11,588 nt of DNA from Willaertia magna (Eukaryota > Heterolobosea > Eutetramitea > Acrasida > Naegleriidae), in the NCBI GenBank assembly GCA_902984215.1, contig CADWAF010001218.1, forward strand, positions 1 through 11,588, written 5' to 3'. Below, one piece after another: positions 7,563-11,588 of this stretch; position 1 is the first letter of the stretch, and every line of letters starts with the position of its first letter. Both the position numbers and the translations under genes were made by a program. Under the pieces are notes generated by a model. That model searched no databases, had not been told where the DNA came from, and worked only from the letters and a program-made list of their open reading frames with translations.

Positions 7563-8488
7563 ATGCCTACCAAATTAGAACAAAACATTATAGGCAAGCT
7601 ATATGTTAGAGGTAAATCTCTAGATTCGGTTATAAAAGAAAAAATAATAAATCTATACAACAATGGGTACAAATTTATTGAAATTGCTAAACTATTAAAA
7701 ATAGATAAAAGAACAATGTTTAAAATTGTTTACAATAATAAATCGGAATCAAGTTATAAACAAAATACATTATATGGAAATAAAGAACTAGTAAATTATA
7801 TAGATTTAGTAGTAAAAACATCACTAAGTATATATCTTAATGAATTGTGTGAATACATTAAAAACAAAATGAATATAGATATATCTAAACTATATTTGTG
7901 CAGAATTATAAAACAAAAACTTAACTATCGTTTAAAACATATTTTATATATTGCGAAACAAAGAAACTCTGAAAGAGTACTTCTCTTTAGAGAAGAGTTT
8001 AAGAAGAAAGTGAAAAAACTTCCGATAGAGAAGTTTATTTATATAGATGAAAGTGGCTTTAACAATCAAAATTAGAATTGAAGGTACAAATACTTTCAAC
8101 TTAATAAAAACGCGAAGATGGAATCAAATAATTACAATAAAGAAGCTTGTTCATTAACTTCACAGTGGACTTTAGTAAAGGAGTAAAAGGACACTACATT
8201 AAGAATACAACATTTAATGGGGTTAACCAATTTGAATTTATTGAATTCCTCAAAAAATTGGTTGACAAACTTGAAGAAGAAGATGAAGAAGGTTGAATTT
8301 TGATATTTAATAATATTAGAATTCACAAATTAAAGATAGTAAGAAGATGGCTTTATGATTATGTCATTTTTGTATTGTATATTACTTTTTATTCCTCAGA
8401 TCTTATACCTATAGAATTATGCTTTGAGGAATTAAAAGTAATGGCCAGAAGATTAAAAAGCGAAGAAAATATTGAAGATAAGTATTAG
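7563..8488 (+). pseudogene. Tc1/mariner (IS630-type) DDE transposase, broken
   Basis: Residues 1-170 are open. A helix-turn-helix region at about 24-60 (IINLYNNGYKFIEIAKLLKI) has the usual DNA-binding pattern, and the first catalytic Asp lies in IYIDESGFN. A TAG (8073) and a TGA (8079) follow. After a frameshift before 8165 the frame resumes with VDFSKGVKGHY, reaches the second catalytic site as LIFNNIRIHK, then YSSDLIPIELCFEELK, whose PIE holds the third acidic residue. The second site is normally DN..IH; here Asp has become Asn (GAT to AAT). A further TGA at 8294 sits just before it. It would cut and paste a DNA element, but this copy is inactive. The total length of about 300 codons fits the family. 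Clear flanking TIRs were not found. The gene is convergent with the Lys/Glu-rich frame at 8650-9463. Confidence 0.8.
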
Positions 8489-8492
8489 AAAA

Positions 8493-8553
8493 GATAGATA
8501 AATTATCTATCAATAATATCCAATAATACATACTTCATTGTATGTATCGTTGG
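8493..8553. repeat. two hairpins between convergent genes
   Basis: GATAGATAA-A-TTATCTATC (8493-8511) is a perfect 9-bp stem starting five bases after the transposase stop. The second, 8520-8553, pairs CCAA..ATACATAC with GTATGTAT..TTGG around a TTCATT loop. They sit between two converging frames, where 3' ends are expected. A role in transcript 3' ends or transposition is only inference, and AT-rich palindromes are common here. Confidence 0.45.
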
Positions 8554-8649
8554 AAAGAATGATTTATTTATGTTGTGACAAGGAAATGCTTCTTCTTTCA
8601 ATAAATTTATAGGTAACAATTACATTGTGTTATCATTACTATTTTTCTT

Positions 8650-9463
8650 TTATGACAAATCGTATTGTAAACAACGGTAAGTATAGTCATCTTCAATATA
8701 TATCTTATTAAATTCTTCTTGTGTTTTCTTTATTTTAGATAAAAATTGTAAAAAGCGATTAACAACTTCAATGAAATCCAATTTACTTATTTTCTTCAAA
8801 AGAGCTTCAGCTTTAATCATATTATACCTTAACATATTGAATTCCTTTTGAATCAACGAAGTTTTTTGTTTCTAAACCAAAGAAAGTTTATTCAATACAT
8901 CTTTACTTCCTGTGCACCATAATTCTGTTAAGTAAACATTTATTTCTCCTTCACTTTTCAAAGCATCAATCTCATATTTCTCTTTTCCAACTTCCTCTTC
9001 CTCCTCCTCCTCCTCATCTGTTTCTACTTCTTCATTCTTCTCTTCTGAAAGTTGTAACTTTATTAACTTTAATTGCTTCTTGTTGTTTTTTCTCTTTCTT
9101 TTTTCTATCGCTGTCTTTTCTTTCTTTTCAATCTTTTTGAAGTGATCTTTACAATATTTTTTGAAATCTTTGCTTTTGAACCATAATTGAAATAACAAAT
9201 TATGATTGTTGCCCAACTCTTCGAATTTAGTTGTTAATCTAATGATTAATGTTTCTTCACCAAGTTTATAAAACTTTCTTAACTTGATGAAATATTTCTA
9301 CACTTCTTCACTTTTAATATAAGCAGTTACATAAACTCCTTTTATGAATTTTAATTTAAACACATATCCTTAAATATTTTCTTATTGTTGTATACAATTA
9401 GAGTTTTTTCACTGTCTTTTGTTTTTTCTTTTTTTTTTTTGATTTTTTGGTTTTTCTGGTCAT
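8650..9463 (-). pseudogene. Lys/Glu-rich coiled-coil protein of unknown family, broken; possible transposon accessory gene
   Basis: A frame of about 270 codons starts at ATG 9463 (MTRKTKKSKKKK), shifts by one base in the A run near 9370, and runs to TAA at 8650. It contains TAG at 9298 (SEEV-stop-KYF) and at 8872 (KLSLV-stop-KQK); Gln would suit both places. Features are a very basic N-terminus, a middle region (GYVFKLKFIKGVYVTAYIK), a Lys-rich helix, an acidic tract of nine or so Glu near residue 150, and a C-terminal helical region ending LQYDLS. No domain is recognised. It converges on the transposase with about 160 bp between stops, and decays in the same way. It may be the second gene of a two-gene transposon, or an unrelated dying host gene. 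Confidence 0.45.
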
Positions 9464-9826
9464 ATTTTTATTTTTTATTGTACACACTTTTTTCACAAAA
9501 AATTACTGTTTTTAATCAACTAAAAATTAAGTTTTTTACAACTGAAAATCGAATTTTTTCAAAATTTTTTGCTAATTTCAGTTATTAATTTTCGCGTTTC
9601 GAGTTGTGATTTTAACGTTGTCACTTTCTGAAATCTACAATAAAAAATAAAAAAAATTAAAAATTTAATTCCTGTAATTTTTTAAACAATTTCTAAAAAA
9701 CAAACACACCCAACAACAACATTCAATACAACAACTAGTACCTCCGAAAGGTGTTATAGTTTGAAAATTAAGAAACTATTGTTTTAAGTTTAATAACTTA
9801 ATAATAATATGTACAGTAATTCAACT
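9464..9826. other. AT-rich non-coding stretch upstream of the Lys/Glu-rich frame
   Basis: No credible frame. It holds a second fold-back cluster (AACTGAAAAT with ATTTCAGTT, about 9540-9585), an A-rich run with TTTAATTCCTG near 9663 that resembles the 7140-7320 repeats, an A/C-rich leader-like stretch (CAACAACAACATTCAATACAAC), and a small hairpin, ATAGTTT/AAACTAT, at 9756-9779. Confidence 0.4.
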
Positions 9827-10198
9827 TTAATTAACAGTAGCAATAGTATAATGAATAACAATAATAATATGAGAATAATAAGAAAAATAATTATCATTAT
9901 ATTGACATGATGTGAATAAATGATTTAAAGAATATTTAAAATTATTTATCGTTTCATTATCAGAAATTAATTGAACAATACAATTCATCCATTTCTCTAA
10001 TTCTAATTCACTTACACATATCCAACAACTTGTTTGTATATTTTCTGCATTGTTTTTAGAAAAGATTGAATGTAAAGCTAATGATTGTTGTTGTTGTTGA
10101 ATTGAAGAAGAGGATGTAGAAAGAGAACTTCCTGATGAAGATGATGTAGAACTTTTTAGATTAGAAGATGAATTAATTCTAGAATACTTAAACTTCAT
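9827..10198 (-). CDS. C-terminal exon of a possible PH-domain protein
   Basis: The open frame has a Ser-rich linker ([17 protein letters not shown]), five consecutive CAA-coded Gln, then [27 protein letters not shown]. This last stretch has the shape of the final strand and helix of a pleckstrin homology domain, with the conserved Trp in EKWMNCI. A hydrophobic, Tyr-rich tail ends at TAA 9827. Only this last part of a PH domain is present, so the true gene should have earlier exons on the minus strand. None is visible upstream, where a rearranged HSP90 piece on the other strand overlaps the first 10 codons. The ATG at 10198 is therefore doubtful as a real start. The gene may be truncated by rearrangement, or this may be a chance similarity. 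PH domains bind phosphoinositides or proteins at membranes. Confidence 0.4.
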   Translation of the reverse strand: MKFKYSRINSSSNLKSSTSSSSGSSLSTSSSSIQQQQQSLALHSIFSKNNAENIQTSCWICVSELELEKWMNCIVQLISDNETINNFKYSLNHLFTSCQYNDNYFSYYSHIIIVIHYTIATVN

Positions 10199-10432
10199 TA
10201 AGGGTGTTGTTGATAGTGAAAATTTACGTTATAAACTCACCATTCATTGAAAAATGTAAGAAGAAGGGATTTGAAGTTTTATACATGACTAACCTAATTG
10301 ATGAATACATGGTCCAACAATTAAAGGAATTCAATGGTAAGAAATTAGTCTGTGTCACATAAAAAGATTTGAAATTACCAGAAACTGAAGAAGAAAAGAA
10401 GAAAAATTGGAAATATTATTGAAACAATTGGT
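10167..10432 (+). pseudogene. HSP90: HSP90 gene fragment with an internal deletion
   Basis: [20 protein letters not shown] (10167-10226) matches the well-conserved middle-domain segment of cytosolic HSP90. Eleven bases later, in another frame, [17 protein letters not shown], then [18 protein letters not shown], then LKLPETEEEKKK (10237-10404) matches a region that normally lies about 100 residues downstream. About 100 codons between the two are missing. A TAA at 10360 replaces the Lys expected after VCVT, so this is a dead fragment. Similarity fades into a possible LEILLKQLV near 10407-10432. HSP90 is the ATP-dependent cytosolic chaperone; a functional gene is presumably elsewhere in the genome. 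No flanking poly(A) shows that it came from mRNA. Confidence 0.85.
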
Positions 10433-10881
10433 GTGAAATTTAACTTTGGAAATCAACCAACTACTAATACTACTAACACCACAGATACAAGAAAAATCTA
10501 TACAATGCCAGAAACGTTTAAAACTTTCGAACAAAAGTTGAAATATCTAAAAGTTTATTATTGGTTTTGGTGAATGAAGGTTTTTGGAAATCATGTTTTT
10601 TACAATTTTTAATTTTGAGGACATTGTAATTTTTTTCAAACTTTTAGGACATTGCGGTTTTTTAGCATAAAAACTTAAAAATAAAGGCCTCCAGAAAATA
10701 AAAATCAGAAGTACCTTTCTACCACTAGAAATCTGGAGCAAAAAAAAAAATCTGCAAAAAATGAGTTTACTGGGTTCCCTTCTTCTCTCTTTAAAATATA
10801 ACTATTAACAAAACCTGGAATCATATTTTTCATTGTAAAATGAAACTTAGATGGATTGAATAACGTCATATTGCTTATTAT
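10433..10881. other. stretch without a recognised gene
   Basis: A short plus-strand open run (IGVKFNFGNQPTTNTTNTT and onward to about 10572, ending YYWFW) directly follows the HSP90 fragment but is not recognised. Two imperfect direct copies of a 21- to 23-base unit built on AGGACATTG and a T run lie at 10615-10637 and 10643-10663; the three positions that differ directly after AGGACATTG are transitions. The minus strand is open apart from TAA/TAG over much of the region but shows no family. Confidence 0.4.
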
Positions 10882-11412
10882 TTATAAAATATTATTATCC
10901 AATTCAATAATGATACAATCTCCATCTAAAGCATAAACTTTTAATATTAATATTATTAATAGTTTGAAAAGGCCTAGTTGATTGTAAATTCACTTTATTG
11001 TTAACAAAATCTTTCCATTTAAATTCAAATAATTCACTTAATTTATCATTTATATATTCCTTTTCTTTTGGAATGTGATATTTAATAAAATAGTTATCAT
11101 CATTTCTTTCATAAATATATCCAGAAAATAATAATCTATTGTCAATAGTCCAACAACAAATAAATTCACCACTTCCACCGACACTGACAATATTTTTAAC
11201 TTTAAATGGTAAAATATTGTAATAAAATTTAGATTCATAATTTTCAACTGGAATAGTATCATTTAAACCAAATACTTTTTGAATATAATTTTTTAAATAA
11301 TTCAAACATTAAAAATTATAAATTTACCTGTTCTTCCAGATGCAATTAAAGTTGGAGTAGAATCTACAAGTATTTCTGTATTTAAATGTGGTGTAATTGT
11401 TGATTCTGCCAT
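10882..11412 (-). CDS. short RCC1-like repeat protein, one intron, probable frameshift
   Basis: Exon 1 (11412-11328) starts MAESTITPHLN and ends LIASGRT. It is joined across a 53-nt intron to exon 2, giving RTVFGLND. The stretch VKNIVSVGGSGEFICCWTIDNRLLFSGY has the pattern of an RCC1 (regulator of chromosome condensation) beta-propeller blade. Exon 2 as read in one frame ends at 10904. A one-base change in the A run at about 10939-10942 would instead give VYALDGDCIIIELDNNIL and a stop at 10882, which looks like the start of a second blade. At about 165 residues it is far short of a seven-bladed protein. It is therefore a broken or truncated member, or the A run is a sequencing error. RCC1-like proteins act as exchange factors or protein-binding scaffolds. 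The upstream 11413-11588 is AT-rich promoter-like DNA. Confidence 0.55.
11275..11327 (-). other. spliceosomal intron in the RCC1-like gene
   Basis: It begins GTAAATTT after CAG and ends TTCAAAAAG, is 53 nt long, and is almost pure A/T apart from the splice sites. Removing it restores ACA-GTA-TTT-GGT in frame (phase 1). Its size and composition fit an AT-rich protist. Confidence 0.7.
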
Positions 11413-11588
11413 AATTAACATACCGTAAATGTAGGTTGGGTTTTATGTTAATTTTTATCTGAAAAGCTATTAAATCCAAATATATATGTGTACCCCAATA
11501 ATTATTGTAGGTATTTTTTTTGTAATTTTTTTTTTGTTTACAAAATGAAACAAATGTCAGTTACAAAAAAAATTAAAAAAAAATAGCA

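Noticed and set aside
10547..10741. Minus-strand 64-codon frame MLQISSGRKV
   Set aside because: It covers the AGGACATTG direct repeats and homopolymers; no domain and no conserved features.

Overview
The window is about three-quarters A+T. It has long A and T homopolymers, asparagine-, serine- and glutamine-rich proteins, and one clear small GT–AG intron of 53 nt. This is nuclear DNA of a compact, AT-rich unicellular eukaryote; an amoeba (dictyostelid- or heterolobosean-like) is the kind of genome it resembles, but I cannot name the species. The host-like genes read in the standard code: all glutamines in the secreted protein are CAA, and TGG is used for tryptophan. Most of the window is mobile DNA in various stages of decay, with host genes at the two ends.

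Layout. 13-515: a non-coding element with about 98-bp terminal inverted repeats (MITE-like). 687-1709: an intronless gene for a glycosylated type I membrane protein. 1664-6852: a decayed retroelement on the minus strand. It has an ORF1 with a Cys/His motif and coiled coil, and an ORF2 with AP-endonuclease, reverse transcriptase and RNase H, as in RNase H-bearing LINEs. Unlike an ordinary LINE it is bounded by inverted repeats of about 185 bp, one of which forms the last codons of the membrane-protein gene. 6985-7055: a tRNA-Tyr-like relic. 7140-7320: A-rich direct repeats. 7563-8488: a broken Tc1/mariner (IS630-type) transposase. 8650-9463, minus strand: a broken lysine/glutamate-rich reading frame that converges on the transposase. 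9827-10198, minus strand: the last exon of a possible PH-domain gene, with its start abutting a rearranged HSP90 fragment (10167-10432, plus strand). 10882-11412, minus strand: a short RCC1-like gene with one intron and a probable frameshift.

The decay has a consistent style. Inverted-repeat arms differ almost only by transitions: 18 of 18 substitutions in the outer part of the retroelement arms and 3 of 3 in the MITE arms. Most in-frame stops in the retroelement are TAA or TAG at positions where glutamine is expected, and several catalytic Asp codons have become Asn. This points to C-to-T type mutation of repeats (deamination or a RIP-like process) rather than random decay.

The most unusual object is the TIR-bounded LINE-like element, whose ORF1 starts inside one inverted-repeat arm.
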